A DNA stretch of 64,000 nt from Saccharomycopsis phalli (GCA_020342235.1 CP073213.1:350501-414500), one strand, 5' to 3'. Counted from the first letter of the stretch, positions 13,401-22,441 are shown. Program-made: numbers and translations. Notes: generated by a model from the letters alone, not told the origin.

Positions 13401-14825
13401 GTCCAACCGTTTCAAGCTGTCGGACAACTGATGACGAAGCATGTTGCCCCGAATACAGCTCTGGATACTGGTGATTTGCTCCTCGAACCGACGAATCTTC
13501 CGCGTGACACGATGCACCTTCTTGTTGGCCAATTTCCGCCGGATAACGCTCTGAAGAACCACAACGCCGCCATTTTCCACGACATCCATTCGGCCAGCCA
13601 ACGTGCTCCGAACAAAGTCGCCGCGAATCTTGCTCTGGAGCCCGACAATCGTAATGTAGTTTTTCTTGTATATTTTCCGGATACTGTGGCGCAACACTCT
13701 TCTGGTAATGGCACCTCGCATGATCGACTGAAGCTCGACCAAATTGTCGTTGCTGCTGATCAACTGCATCTCCTGATACTCTTCGCTGTGGAGAAACTGG
13801 TTTCTTCGTACCACTGCCTGGAGTCGGGTGATGGCAGTCTCGTTGTGTTTGATGATCATCCGGTTGACAAACATGCCATAACGAAAAATAAACCCACGGG
13901 CCATGGACTGGAACTTGATTACCGATAGAAGGAGCGACTCCAACTCTTCGTTTGACGGTTCCTCGGGCTCGGACTCGGACTCGGACAAGGGTTCTGGTTC
14001 AATTTGGGATTCGATTTCGGACTCAATTTCGGACTCGACTTGTGGTTCTGGCTCGACTTCCGGCTCGGACTCGATCTCTGGCTCAGGCTCCGGTCTATAC
14101 TTTTGCTTCACTCTGGACTGGTCATCCTCGCCATTGGACTTTACCGTCTTGAAATTAGGGAGATTTGCCCCGTCCAAACACTTTTCCGACGCCTTGATTT
14201 CGTCCTCGGTAAACTCAAGCTTGCCCACCAAATCACCCATCATCGGAGCCTTGTCTTCCTGAGCAAGCAAAAAACTCAATGCGTGGATACAGAAAATCAC
14301 CTTGGGAATGTTCTTCTTCTCATACAAGTCAGTCAACTCAAACCGAAACAAATCGGGGATCCCCACAAGATCCAAAAACTTGAAGAAGTTGTTGATGTTC
14401 TCGGTGTGCCGGAACTGGAGCCGTTTCGACGCAGGCACAATCTTGCGGACCAAGTCTGGCACAAACGCCCGCGTCAACTTGGCCAAAATCACTCCGTCTC
14501 TGAATCCGTCGTTGCTCAACACCGACTCGTTGGGCAATTCCTCGCCAATGCACCGCTCGATCCACTGTTTTGCCTCGCCCACACGACACAAATACTCGTA
14601 TCCCTGGAGCGAGTGGCGCTGGTTATCGAACCACGACGCATTGAGGTTCTCTTGTGAGTCGTTCATGGCCAACTTTTTGCGTCCCTTCATGCCAGTGACG
14701 TCTTCCTGGGTGAATTTCCGGCCCATGGAGCTCTTGTTGACGATGTTTTTGTTTTCTCGAAGCGGGGCGCCGCTCGAGTTGATATTCTGGAGGTATCTGC
14801 TAGCTATGTTGCCCAGGGATATCAT
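10446..14825 (-). CDS. IQG1: IQGAP-family cytokinesis scaffold protein Iqg1
   Basis: The 1459-residue protein should assemble the actomyosin ring at the bud neck by binding F-actin, calmodulin or myosin light chains, and Rho-type GTPases. A calponin-homology domain lies at about residues 80-190. An acidic Glu/Pro/Ser linker follows at about 245-295. About a dozen IQ-like repeats cover about 300-670, each with a core such as LQAVVRR, LQSIMRG or IQSCIRG. A RasGAP-related domain spans about 750-1090, and the conserved C-terminal segment around FGSYKYSAKYLWDLGIL lies near 1380. Length and domain order fit yeast Iqg1/Cyk1. The start is the first in-frame ATG and has no competitor nearby. RasGAP domains of this family usually lack GAP activity. 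The IQ repeats are GC-richer than the rest of the gene. Confidence 0.93.
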   Translation of the reverse strand: MISLGNIASRYLQNINSSGAPLRENKNIVNKSSMGRKFTQEDVTGMKGRKKLAMNDSQENLNASWFDNQRHSLQGYEYLCRVGEAKQWIERCIGEELPNESVLSNDGFRDGVILAKLTRAFVPDLVRKIVPASKRLQFRHTENINNFFKFLDLVGIPDLFRFELTDLYEKKNIPKVIFCIHALSFLLAQEDKAPMMGDLVGKLEFTEDEIKASEKCLDGANLPNFKTVKSNGEDDQSRVKQKYRPEPEPEIESEPEVEPEPQVESEIESEIESQIEPEPLSESESEPEEPSNEELESLLLSVIKFQSMARGFIFRYGMFVNRMIIKHNETAITRLQAVVRRNQFLHSEEYQEMQLISSNDNLVELQSIMRGAITRRVLRHSIRKIYKKNYITIVGLQSKIRGDFVRSTLAGRMDVVENGGVVVLQSVIRRKLANKKVHRVTRKIRRFEEQITSIQSCIRGNMLRHQLSDSLKRLDYSLSSIIRLQAIIRERLFRKEQQQRRENIKSMAEVMGRLQAIIKGNINRRMNALLDKRLDRCVVDIVDLQSIGRAGIVRTQLNSVLDTLDLREGSVNQLTSVIRGTMLRENLINIKQDLRQCLPEIVFVQSSIRGLLARYSQDVLLDELEDQEDSVLQVQAVARGHLVRLANRARDEYYLRNIDKILIIQSYIKTKDFTDAYRKLIYMKNPPLTVLLKFAYLLNDTDKDLQDEILLNQLGEKITHINQENELLEQTNKQLDIKIALLVQNKITLEELIRQRNNGYNGYKVDTGPNIGMSRNINKLTLGQLETLQKLFYVLQTEPKYFISILSTRKEGSNSQYCVFKTFFSDKSTIREEFLFINFVSELIISNITSCSSVDEFINGYIENSCPWQKLLTNFFKTPVQKNTLKKIFSRSLSSISNIENLLLESNPLIIYRSILELENKPFNNISVEEAIKKPQVRQQFIQNLGQLRELNNELIEIIRQQINEFPKFVKILMLVMYHNLKLQFDIDDKLALSIAGYLFIDLYINSIIKNPENFGIVLNTENNHTTLKLKRNLLEIAKLLSQLILMTPFPPSEVYLQPLNDYIESQTNTIESILRQLVSHLDMEQSYGISIYDDLTNYQKPKLLIEIEDLNKIVALLKNNLDLFEENLGIKSLNLKGLKYSIGGNQVMLSLTPSVKDVGRLGSKTKTMLIQIKRCIIYMIQVQSAPNLLNLLLLKIKPEDEERFQQIIQDEQKEKIEKSIYTNAVAGSLGDLTKISYHELKCMALEKILELELMGILNRENNFQQLINEIANDIRDKRDQRNNQKKQIEGAEKIIQGLKDKQVKMNNILAVYNDYINKAMNLLQTKPQKKKLFPFINKQYFYQKELKRQGKVPKFGSYKYSAKYLWDLGILEELNGSKGPELPKVDFMFSCDEVGVFLIEAASGSIPIPNAVTKITLDDLLFDQYESKEYVAIYDGVVKFNTNTFLNFIFKKFYDSGN

Positions 14826-14959
14826 GATGGGAAATGGAATTCTTGGGATTGCAATGTATTTATTTTGATTCCTGATGTGCGTCCCAATTGGGAAAAATGT
14901 AAATATACGTGTCCCAATTGGGAAGCAATAAATACGATACTGTGGACCATGTCTGATCC

Positions 14960-15420
14960 TAGTAATTTTATAGATTTAGTATTTTATAGGTTTGTATTCT
15001 ATAGGTTTGGTAAATATAGGTTTGGTAAATATGGGTTTAGTAAGTATATGTATTGTAATTCTATAGGCTTAGTAATTCTATAGATCTACTAAGTCTATAG
15101 ATCTAGCAAGTCTATAGATTTAGTAATCCTATAGATTTAGTGATCCTATAGATCTAGTATCCTATAAATCCTAGCAAGTCTATAGATTTAGTAATCCTAT
15201 AGATACTAGCATTCCTATAGATCCTGGTAATTCTGTAGATCTAGTATCCTGTAAATCCTAACAAGTCTATAGACATAGTATCCTGTAAACCCTAATATTC
15301 CTATAGACCCAGTATCCTGTAAATCCTAATATTCCTATGGACCTAGTATCCTGTAAATCCCAATAAGTCTACAGACATAGTATCCTGCAAACACCCTAAT
15401 ATTCCTACTAAAATTGCCCA
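14960..15420. repeat. AT-rich minisatellite, units near CTATAGATCTAGTAATC
   Basis: Imperfect units of about 16-22 bp are reiterated over roughly 460 bp. They include TATAGATTTAGTAATCC, CTAGTATCCTGTAAATCC and, at the left end, TATAGGTTTGGTAAATA. Divergence increases along the array. No coding potential is visible. Confidence 0.75.
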
Positions 15421-15559
15421 TGGTGCTCAGACTGTCTTCTAACCACTCATTATTCGCCTTGCATCATATCAGACTTGCATCTTTATATACTAAATCACTC
15501 CATAGCTCCTCAACCTTTTTACAATCAAAGTTTCATCCAAGGGTCTTTTCAATTCCAAT

Positions 15560-15637
15560 TAGAGACGCCGCCTTTAGACGGTGAAATATACATCCTTGGA
15601 GCCTATACAGCTATAGAGCTATAAATATTATTATTAT
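15560..15637 (+). mobile_element. Old 5'-truncated copy of retroposon R1
   Basis: The sequence matches the 3' end of R1 (see 28432-28841). It shares TAGACGGTGAAATAT, GGAGCCTA and AGCTATAGA, and ends in TATTATTATTAT. It is clearly diverged from the other copies, so it is probably old. Confidence 0.6.
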
Positions 15638-15659
15638 GCATCTCTCATATAGCACTGTC

Positions 15660-15790
15660 TTGAATTATATGCGTGGTTGTATCATGGACTCAGTATCATA
15701 GAGTCGGTATCATAGACTCGTATCATAGACTCTCACCATAGACTCTCGCCATAGACTCTCGCCATAGACTCTCGCCATAGACACGTACCA
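15660..15790. repeat. Short minisatellite, unit CATAGACTCTCGC
   Basis: About eight imperfect 13-16 bp units (CATAGACTC plus a variable tail) lie just downstream of PSF1. Confidence 0.7.
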
Positions 15791-15874
15791 TGACCCTTGA
15801 CTAATACACACCGCACTTCACCCCATAGTACACCCTTCCTCACTTCTCCGACCATCTCTAGAATTCTCACCCAC

Positions 15875-16447
15875 CTAAAGCTTCTCCAAATATCCCTGCT
15901 GTATCAACCGCTCCACATCAGCATGCCGAACAAAAAACTGACTATCCTTGCTGAGATTAAACACCCCATACTCCGTCTGAATCTCCCCAGCATCCTTCAA
16001 CACACGAACATCAATAAAAACCTCATTTGGCGGCTCCAACGACCCTGACAAGTCCACATCGGCAATCAGGTTCTTGTAATCGGTAGCAATCTCATTATAC
16101 TTTTCCAAGTACTCCTCTTCGTTAAAGTTCAAGTTCCCAAGTACCAGCTGCTCGATTTCCAAATTGTCCCATACAAGACCCGCCAATTTTTCAGTGCGGA
16201 GCCGCTCATACGCCAATAAACACCGCTTATTCCGTCTCATTATAAGATGATTCACAAACAACTGCACGCTTTTATTCACGTCCTGAGTATTTTCATTCGC
16301 CAAATCCATATTGTCTATATGCCGCTGGAGCTTGCCACATTCCTTGACAATCTCCCGGATAATGTCCTCCAGAAAAAGCGGAAGATGCTCTAACTCTTGT
16401 CCTCGTTTTGCCTCGAGGATTAATTTATTTCCATGGTCTCCGAGCAT
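15875..16447 (-). CDS. PSF1: GINS complex subunit Psf1
   Basis: Psf1 is one of four GINS subunits. GINS joins Cdc45 and Mcm2-7 in the CMG helicase and is needed to start and extend DNA replication in the nucleus. The 190-residue product is close to the usual length of about 200. The N-terminus GNKLILEAKR, the helical A-domain motif ERNKRCLLAYERLRT-like segment (here RRNKRCLLAYERLRTEKL), and the C-terminal B-domain motifs FIDVRVLKDAGEIQTEYG and FFVRHADVERLIQQGYL are all present. The start MLGDHGNKL aligns with the family start. It is convergent with the end of nothing recognised and lies 425 bp from the divergent METTL16-like gene. Confidence 0.95.
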   Translation of the reverse strand: MLGDHGNKLILEAKRGQELEHLPLFLEDIIREIVKECGKLQRHIDNMDLANENTQDVNKSVQLFVNHLIMRRNKRCLLAYERLRTEKLAGLVWDNLEIEQLVLGNLNFNEEEYLEKYNEIATDYKNLIADVDLSGSLEPPNEVFIDVRVLKDAGEIQTEYGVFNLSKDSQFFVRHADVERLIQQGYLEKL

Positions 16448-16543
16448 CTGTTGATCGTGGTACTATTGCTGGTTTTGTCGTGTTGCGGTAGGGTAATCTG
16501 CATCACTGTGCATTGGCTCCTGGTTTTATACCGGCAGTTTACT

Positions 16544-16587
16544 ATTTTTTTTCATTATTATTTTATTTAAGGCTATAGCTATACTTT
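16544..16587 (-). mobile_element. Tiny (44 bp) R1 retroposon insertion with target duplication
   Basis: Only the last part of R1 is present (TTAAGGCTATAGCTATAC in plus orientation), with a poly-T/TTA tail on its left. It is flanked by GGCAGTTTACT (16533-16543) and GGCAGTTTGCT (16588-16598), an 11-bp target duplication with one mismatch. This fits extreme 5' truncation during target-primed reverse transcription. Confidence 0.6.
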
Positions 16588-16664
16588 GGCAGTTTGCTGT
16601 TGATTGAATATTGTTGTTGATATCGTGTGGTAGTGTCTGGTATATTTTGGTTGATGTTATAGTT

Positions 16665-16822
16665 TTATTCTTGATTCTATTATAGTCTTGTTGTTGGTCT
16701 CATTCTGGTCTATATTATAGTCTCTATTATAGTCTCTATCATAGTCTCTATCATACTCTCTATCATACTCTCTATCATACTCTCTTTTCGGGTCTTTTCG
16801 GGTCTTTTCGGTTCTCAGTTCT
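16665..16822. repeat. Minisatellite in the PSF1/METTL16-like promoter region
   Basis: Units of about 13 bp (TATCATAGTCTC, TATCATACTCTC) are followed by three units of TTTTCGGGTC. The array lies immediately upstream of the methyltransferase ATG, so it overlaps the likely 5' leader and promoter. Confidence 0.7.
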
Positions 16823-16872
16823 CATCTCTTTTTACTAAATTCCATCATTTGCCCTCTCCTCAATCAGACATC

Positions 16873-18030
16873 ATGTGGAATCACTCCATCAAACCCATCA
16901 AATACAACTTTCAAGAATTGAAATTTCAATTCCCTGAACTAGCCCCGTATTTTCACAACAATCATTTTGATTTCGACAACCAAGTCGCAGTCCAGACCCT
17001 CACAAAACGTATTTTGCAGCAGTATCACAGCATACTCATTGAAACCTCCAGAGGTCACCTCTGCCCTAGAATCCCCAACAGGTACATCTATTGCGCTTGG
17101 ATAAAGGAAATTTTAAACTACACCTACTTTGGAGACTCAGTGATTGGCTTGGATATCGGAACTGGGGCATACAGCATATATCCATTACTAGCTACTCTGA
17201 TGAGTGACTGGACGTTTGTTGCTAGCGAGGTCAATCCCAAGTCCCTCGATTTGGCACGACACAACATTGGCTTGAACAAAATATTGGGCTCCAGAATCAC
17301 CCTAACGTCGCCCTTACACAATAAGATCTTGGAGTTTGACAACTTGTCAAAATGTACCTTCACCATGTGCAATCCACCATTCTTTGATGTGGATGACAAA
17401 CGGAGCGTCGAGGCAGCCGATTCCGAGTTGTACTTCAAAGGAGGCGAAATCGGCTTTATCCGGCAGTATATTGAGGAGTCTAGCAGCTTCACCAGTCGTT
17501 GGTATACTACCATGGTGGGACGCTATTCCTCCTTGAGCCATGTGATACGCATCTTACATGAAAATAAAATATATAACCATTACTTGTATGCGATTAATCC
17601 GGGAGAGCCTAAATCCATGGTCCGATGGATTGTCGCGTGGAGTTTTGATCATTGGCATGTCCCTGATTTCCTAGGGTATTGCCACGGATCAAAGTACAAG
17701 GGATTAAATGGCCCCAGTACAGTTTTCAGAACCATGGTGGAAAGCGCGTTTCAGCTTGAGGATTTACGTGTGTATTTGGAGGAATTGGATTACTTGAAGT
17801 TGGATTGTGACAGCTATATTACGTTGCATGTAAAGGGTGATGTGTGGTCAAGAAAGTATCGACGAGAGAAAAAAAGAAAGGCTAATGTGTACCAAGAGAC
17901 GATTTTTCAAGTGAGACTTGATGGGGGAGAGTTTTCGATTTTCTGGCAGTTTGGTGAGGATCCAAAGGTTTTTGAGAGTTTTACAGGGTATGTTCAGCGG
18001 TGGATTAGGCAAAGTAGACGAGATGGGTGA
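16873..18030 (+). CDS. METTL16-type RNA N6-adenosine methyltransferase
   Basis: The 385-residue product belongs to the METTL16/YbiN (DUF890) family, whose members methylate A43 of human U6 snRNA (A37 in fission yeast) using S-adenosylmethionine. The SAM-binding motif GLDIGTGAYSIYPLL is near residues 91-105, and the catalytic NPPF motif (MCNPPFFDVDD) is near 166. The region before it matches family signature RGHLCPRIPNRYIYCAWI near 60. A VCR domain like that of animals is not evident. The ATG at 16873 is chosen; the frame stays open a few codons upstream, but only from a TTG. The substrate in this yeast is inferred from the family, not seen. Confidence 0.85.
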   Translation: MWNHSIKPIKYNFQELKFQFPELAPYFHNNHFDFDNQVAVQTLTKRILQQYHSILIETSRGHLCPRIPNRYIYCAWIKEILNYTYFGDSVIGLDIGTGAYSIYPLLATLMSDWTFVASEVNPKSLDLARHNIGLNKILGSRITLTSPLHNKILEFDNLSKCTFTMCNPPFFDVDDKRSVEAADSELYFKGGEIGFIRQYIEESSSFTSRWYTTMVGRYSSLSHVIRILHENKIYNHYLYAINPGEPKSMVRWIVAWSFDHWHVPDFLGYCHGSKYKGLNGPSTVFRTMVESAFQLEDLRVYLEELDYLKLDCDSYITLHVKGDVWSRKYRREKKRKANVYQETIFQVRLDGGEFSIFWQFGEDPKVFESFTGYVQRWIRQSRRDG

Positions 18031-18036
18031 TATGTG

Positions 18037-18250
18037 GTAGATAATGGTAGTTATGTGTGAATATTGTAGATAACGACAGTTATATGTGAATATTGTAGAT
18101 AATGGCAGTTATATGTGAATATTGTAGATAATGGTAGTTATATGTAAATATTGTAGATAACGGCAGTTATATGTAAATATTGTAGATAAAAGGCTGTGAA
18201 ACATAGATAAATGACAGTTGATATGTAAATATTGTAGATAAATGGTCGAA
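18037..18250. repeat. 29-bp minisatellite downstream of the METTL16-like gene
   Basis: Five nearly regular units of about 29 bp (GTAGATAATGGCAGTTATAT then GTGAATATT), plus two diverged ones, start right after the stop codon. The array probably lies in the 3' UTR or terminator region. Confidence 0.8.
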
Positions 18251-18469
18251 AATATAATAAATATAGACAAAACAGTTCACCATTTGAATCTCAGCACATT
18301 GCCCAAACCATTCAAATCTTTAGGTCCCAAACGACACATTTCAACTCTTCAATTTATTTACAGACCTCAATAAACGCTTCAGCCGGCCTTGGCCAGTATT
18401 TATTGACACAGCCTTGTCAAGAACTTGATCATTATTACATTCCATTGCCATATTCGGAGGATTCGACAA

Positions 18470-20704
18470 TCACGCCAAACTAAACTCACTGGTGCTTTCG
18501 GCCAATTTGGCCATACGCAACATCTTCTTTTCTGAATCCTCCTTTGGCTTCTTCTTTGGACCACCACTGTTTCCTCCCAATTTCTTTGGGGTCTCTCTGA
18601 GCCCAAAACTCTTTGCCAAATGGCCAAGGTGCAACTCCCTCATGTTAAAACAGTCGCGTTCTGAAGCCGGATGCGTGGCATATGCCCGGACATGGGAAAT
18701 AAACGCCTTTTGAGCCAACTCCAACCGGGCCTTGCTCTCCAACAAGTCCCGCTCTACATCAAGATGCCAGTTTGTCACCAAGACTTGCCATTTTGCCCCG
18801 CCAAAGTACAGTTTCAACAACTTCTCGTACGACACGACATTGAGGTTGTTGTGGTGGAATTGCCGGAGCTTCTCTATGTACGCCTCCTCGTTGGGAAGAA
18901 GAAACAACACGGACTTTCCCAAATGGCCGGCCCGTGCCGTTCGTCCCACCCGATGTAGATGGTCGTCGATGGAAAACGACGGGTCGTACTCGATGACGGT
19001 TGAGATCAACGGCAAGTCGATACCGCGCGAAATGACGTCGGTACAGAAAAGAATACAGTTGCTGGAGCTGCTGGTGAAATGGTTAAGCGTCATGGTGCGG
19101 ATATGCTGCGGAAGCATCCCATGGAGCTTATACACTGTGGTGTTTGTATTGACGGTTGGAGCGGACGAAGCGGTGGTGATGAACTCCGAAAGAAGCGACG
19201 CCTTGTCGTTCTTGGTGAACGACCGTTTACTTTTTGTCTTTACCACGCTTTCGCCGTCTTTGGCAAACACGCTGTAATGGAACTCGACCGAGTCCGAACA
19301 AGAGACAAACACAATGATCTTGCGCGGGTCACGTGGCTTTTCGGCCTGGCCTTCGGCGGGTGCTTCGGGCGGGGCGGTTGCGTCTTTGAGGGTACCGGCT
19401 AGCAACGTCAATCTCAATTTAGGAGGTACGACCACGATATCCTGGCGTAACTGGCTGGGGGTGGAGATGACCTCGTTGGCAATGGAGATCATCTTTGGGC
19501 TGTTGAGCGAGATGCGGCCCAATTTCTTTACATTGTCCTTCAAAGTGGCCGAGCAAAGAACATTGACCCTGGTGGTGGGCAATTGTGGGTGTGGGTTGAG
19601 CAATGTTTTTGAGCTTTCCAAGTTGCCAATGATCTTGGCAAGGGTGTCTTCGAACCCAAGCTCCATGAGCCGGTCTCCTTCGTCGAGAACCAAGTATTTC
19701 ACCATGCTGAGGTTCAAGTTCTTGGTGCTTTCAATGTGGTCGAGCAACCGGCCCGGGGTGCTGACCAAGAGATTCACTCCTTTGCGGAGTCGGGCCTTTT
19801 CGGACTTTTTTTTCTCGCCTCCAATGACAATCCCCGGGACAATGGCCACATGGCATTTGCTCAACTGCTCCACCACTGCATAGATCTGGTACGCCAATTC
19901 GCGCGAGGGCGCCAAGATAATGGCAAAAAGCCCGCTTTTCCGGTCGATGTCCATTGCCATGAGCCGGCTGAATATCGGGAGACAGAAGCTGAGCGTTTTG
20001 CCCGAGCCCGTCTGGGCCTGGATGAATAAGTCCTGGTTCGACTGCAACAAGTCGGGCACCACAAGGCTCTGGATTTTCGTGGGCGAGTCGTACTTAAGCT
20101 TAGTCGTTAGATACAGGGCTAGCCGTGCATCGATGCCCAATTGCTCAAACGAGTTGTCCTTGGTTGGTGCGTTGGACGGAGTTTCGTTTGCAGTGTACTG
20201 CGAGTCTGGGTCCGGCATGCTGGTGGAAGTTGAGGTGAACAACGACGACACAAATGTGTTTTTGTCGAGCTTGTCGTTTTTGATTCGCTTGTTTTTGCTT
20301 TCTTCCGACTGCTGTCGCCGTTTTCCAGTGGATTTGTCTGGTCCAGCTTGTTTTCCAGTGGGTCTGTCTTTTCCAGTCCACTTGCCTTTTGATCCATCAA
20401 TTCCAGCCCGCTTCCCTTTTGATCCATCCATTTCAACCCGCTTCCCTTTTGATCCATCCACTCCAGTCCATTTCCCTTTTGATCCATCCATTTCAGCCCG
20501 CTTCCCAGTATACCCGTCTTTTGGTCCAGCCCATGCATCACTCACTCTGCCATGTCTTGGCCGAATACTCTTCAGCACACCATATTCTTTTATCCCTCTT
20601 CCCTTGGATTGATTCTCCCTGGTCTTCTCCTTGGTCTTCTTTTCCACCGGCGTTTTCTCACTGGGAGCCGCGAAATTAATCAATAGTCCATCATCCATGG
20701 TCAT
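18470..20704 (-). CDS. DBP7: DEAD-box ATP-dependent RNA helicase Dbp7
   Basis: Dbp7 acts in the nucleolus in early assembly of the 60S ribosomal subunit. The 744-residue product has the Q motif near residue 185 (TKIQSLVVP), Walker A AQTGSGKT near 226, motif II as DEGD near 340 (the variant usual for Dbp7), SAT near 380, and motif VI HRVGRTARAG near 585. The basic C-terminal tail (KKPKEDSEKKMLR) is typical. Residues about 58-120 are a low-complexity stretch of 11-residue units such as KRVEMDGSKG, encoded by a 33-bp minisatellite. MTMDDGLLINF is taken as the start. The frame runs open further upstream, but only through a poly-A tract and into the divergent RPC37 gene. MDDGLL (20698) is an equally possible start. 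Confidence 0.93.
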   Translation of the reverse strand: MTMDDGLLINFAAPSEKTPVEKKTKEKTRENQSKGRGIKEYGVLKSIRPRHGRVSDAWAGPKDGYTGKRAEMDGSKGKWTGVDGSKGKRVEMDGSKGKRAGIDGSKGKWTGKDRPTGKQAGPDKSTGKRRQQSEESKNKRIKNDKLDKNTFVSSLFTSTSTSMPDPDSQYTANETPSNAPTKDNSFEQLGIDARLALYLTTKLKYDSPTKIQSLVVPDLLQSNQDLFIQAQTGSGKTLSFCLPIFSRLMAMDIDRKSGLFAIILAPSRELAYQIYAVVEQLSKCHVAIVPGIVIGGEKKKSEKARLRKGVNLLVSTPGRLLDHIESTKNLNLSMVKYLVLDEGDRLMELGFEDTLAKIIGNLESSKTLLNPHPQLPTTRVNVLCSATLKDNVKKLGRISLNSPKMISIANEVISTPSQLRQDIVVVPPKLRLTLLAGTLKDATAPPEAPAEGQAEKPRDPRKIIVFVSCSDSVEFHYSVFAKDGESVVKTKSKRSFTKNDKASLLSEFITTASSAPTVNTNTTVYKLHGMLPQHIRTMTLNHFTSSSSNCILFCTDVISRGIDLPLISTVIEYDPSFSIDDHLHRVGRTARAGHLGKSVLFLLPNEEAYIEKLRQFHHNNLNVVSYEKLLKLYFGGAKWQVLVTNWHLDVERDLLESKARLELAQKAFISHVRAYATHPASERDCFNMRELHLGHLAKSFGLRETPKKLGGNSGGPKKKPKEDSEKKMLRMAKLAESTSEFSLA
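20345..20530 (-). repeat. 33-bp coding minisatellite in DBP7
   Basis: About six units encode an 11-residue Gly/Lys/Ser/Asp-rich repeat (GSKGKR then a variable triplet then MD). The units lie in the disordered N-terminal extension before the helicase core, so copy number could vary without harming catalysis. Confidence 0.8.
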
Positions 20705-20744
20705 CGGAAAATTTTGAAAAAAAAAAAATCCAAACCGTGATACA
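20705..20744. promoter_or_regulatory. 40-bp shared divergent promoter of DBP7 and RPC37
   Basis: Only 40 bp separate the two start codons. The gap contains a run of 12 A (20717-20728), the kind of poly(dA:dT) tract that excludes nucleosomes. Both genes serve ribosome or tRNA production, so shared control is plausible. Upstream elements must overlap coding sequence. That is inference. Confidence 0.6.
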
Positions 20745-21560
20745 ATGTCCGACACCTTGTTCGTGCCAGAAGAGGAGGAAACCACCATCAAAGCCGAAAA
20801 TGAGTCCCACGATATCCACAAAGTGAAATTGGAGGACGAAAATATCAGTCTACCTCAGCCTGAGGATGCACCGTCGCTGGACGAAAACCACTCCGTGGAT
20901 GACCAAGGCGTGGTCAAAGAGTTTCCAATATTCCTCAACCAAGCAACAAACCTCAGTCTATTCCAGTACATTACGCAAATGAACAACAAGGAGTTGACCC
21001 AGTCGAAAGGTATTGTCATTCCCGGTGCGCGAATCAAGCCCAAGAGTAACATCGTCGAGGTCGACGTGCCCTTGAACGTGGACAAGTTTTACGACAATGA
21101 AAAGGCTGACAAGTGGGATAATATGAGTAACGAGGTTCTACGAGGCTCCATGACCGACTTCTCCGGTAATTATGTCTTGCGGATGACGGAAAACCACGAG
21201 ATTGTCCTCACCAATGTTGACAAGATCTGCCAATTGCGGCCGGCTTTCCACCACATTGATGAGTTTAACGACAAAAACAGCGACCCAGTTGTGTCTGGAA
21301 AGGAGTCCTCCGGCCCAGGAGGCATTCAGATTGTGCAAATGACTGCAAAGTCGGGGGGTACCGAGAACGAAATCAGATATAGCAGTGCAATCCAGACGTA
21401 TAAACGGTCCCAAGTTGAGGATTTTGAGCCGCTCAACTGGGTCGATCATAGTGAAGAGGTGTGTCGGCAGCATTTGGCGTCACTCAACTGTCGTCAAGAG
21501 ATTCCAGCGGGGGAAACTGAAACTGAAATTGCCGAAATTGCTGAATATTCTTTGTTTTAG
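20745..21560 (+). CDS. RPC37: RNA polymerase III subunit Rpc37 (RPC5 family)
   Basis: Rpc37 pairs with Rpc53 as a TFIIF-like heterodimer of RNA polymerase III and acts in initiation, termination and re-initiation on tRNA and 5S genes. The 271-residue product is near the usual yeast length of about 280. It has an acidic N-terminus and the family segment EFPIFLNQATNLSLFQYI around residues 61-80. NYVLRMTENHEIVLTNVDKI near 141-162 belongs to the dimerisation barrel, and a C-terminal part follows around YKRSQVEDFEPLNWV. The start ATG lies directly after the shared DBP7/RPC37 promoter. It is convergent with MEF2. Confidence 0.85.
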   Translation: MSDTLFVPEEEETTIKAENESHDIHKVKLEDENISLPQPEDAPSLDENHSVDDQGVVKEFPIFLNQATNLSLFQYITQMNNKELTQSKGIVIPGARIKPKSNIVEVDVPLNVDKFYDNEKADKWDNMSNEVLRGSMTDFSGNYVLRMTENHEIVLTNVDKICQLRPAFHHIDEFNDKNSDPVVSGKESSGPGGIQIVQMTAKSGGTENEIRYSSAIQTYKRSQVEDFEPLNWVDHSEEVCRQHLASLNCRQEIPAGETETEIAEIAEYSLF

Positions 21561-22441
21561 ATATCAAGGGAATTCCGCAGTGTGGCTTTAATGTGTATTG
21601 GATGCCTTTTCTATTTATTGGTTGCTTTTCTATTTATTGGTTGCTTTTCTGATGTATTTATTGGGTTGCTTCCTATGTATTGGTTGCTTCTCTATTTATT
21701 GGGTTGCTTTAATGTGTATTGAATGGCTTCTCTATGTATGTAATATAGTAACTAGCATACGAAGTTGGTAAAATAGCTAAAATATATTTGCTTGACTATT
21801 CTGAAAATTGTCTGACTATTTATATCTGGAGAAGGTAAGACGCATTCTTTGGTCTAAGGAAATGGACCTGGCTAGACCATTGCCTTTGACTAGGAAACTA
21901 GGTCAAAAAACAAACATAACAGAAAAAGAAAGGAAAGAGCAAAGAAAATAACGTTTCAAGGAGAGTAATGAGACCTTGATAATGATCAGAGGTCATGAGA
22001 AGGACGTAGTATTGTGTAGAGGAAATGGACTTGGCTAGAGCATTTCCCAAGAACCAAAAAGACGGTAAATAAATCTTTAAGGTGGCCCTTTCATCTTCTT
22101 TATTAAAATGTATTTATTGGGTAGTTTCTCTATATATTGGGCTGCTTCTCTATATATTGGGTTGCTTCCTATGTATTTATTGGGTGGCTGCTACATTATA
22201 TATTCATGAGAAGGTGCTCGTTAGTAGTCAAGATGTTTCAACCAATGGATGTTGAATGACATAAAGTCTACTGGCGTTTTAATGTAACATGCAGTTGACA
22301 AAATTTATATACATGAGCTAGTATGCTATATACAATGGCAAGATGCAAATATTCCCATACATGACAATTTTCATTGAATTGAAATTTTCATTGAATTTCA
22401 ATACTATTCAATCTTATTCTTATTCATCTCCATCCTCATCT
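21561..22441. repeat. Convergent gap with minisatellite near TTATTGGGTTGCTTCTCTA
   Basis: Between the 3' ends of RPC37 and MEF2, units of about 20-24 bp (TTGGTTGCTTTTCTATTTA and variants) occur at 21590-21740 and again at 22105-22195. The part between holds no recognisable feature. No gene is seen. Confidence 0.65.

Larger units (their letters stand above)
14826..15874. other. Repeat-rich gap between IQG1 and PSF1
   Basis: The gap holds an AT-rich minisatellite (14960-15420), a copy of retroposon R1 (15560-15637) and a second short minisatellite (15660-15790). These are listed separately. No gene is seen. Confidence 0.7.

Noticed and set aside
20705-20821. N-terminal extension of DBP7 into this stretch
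   Set aside because: It needs a non-ATG start, passes through a poly-A tract encoding FFFF, and overlaps RPC37 coding sequence.
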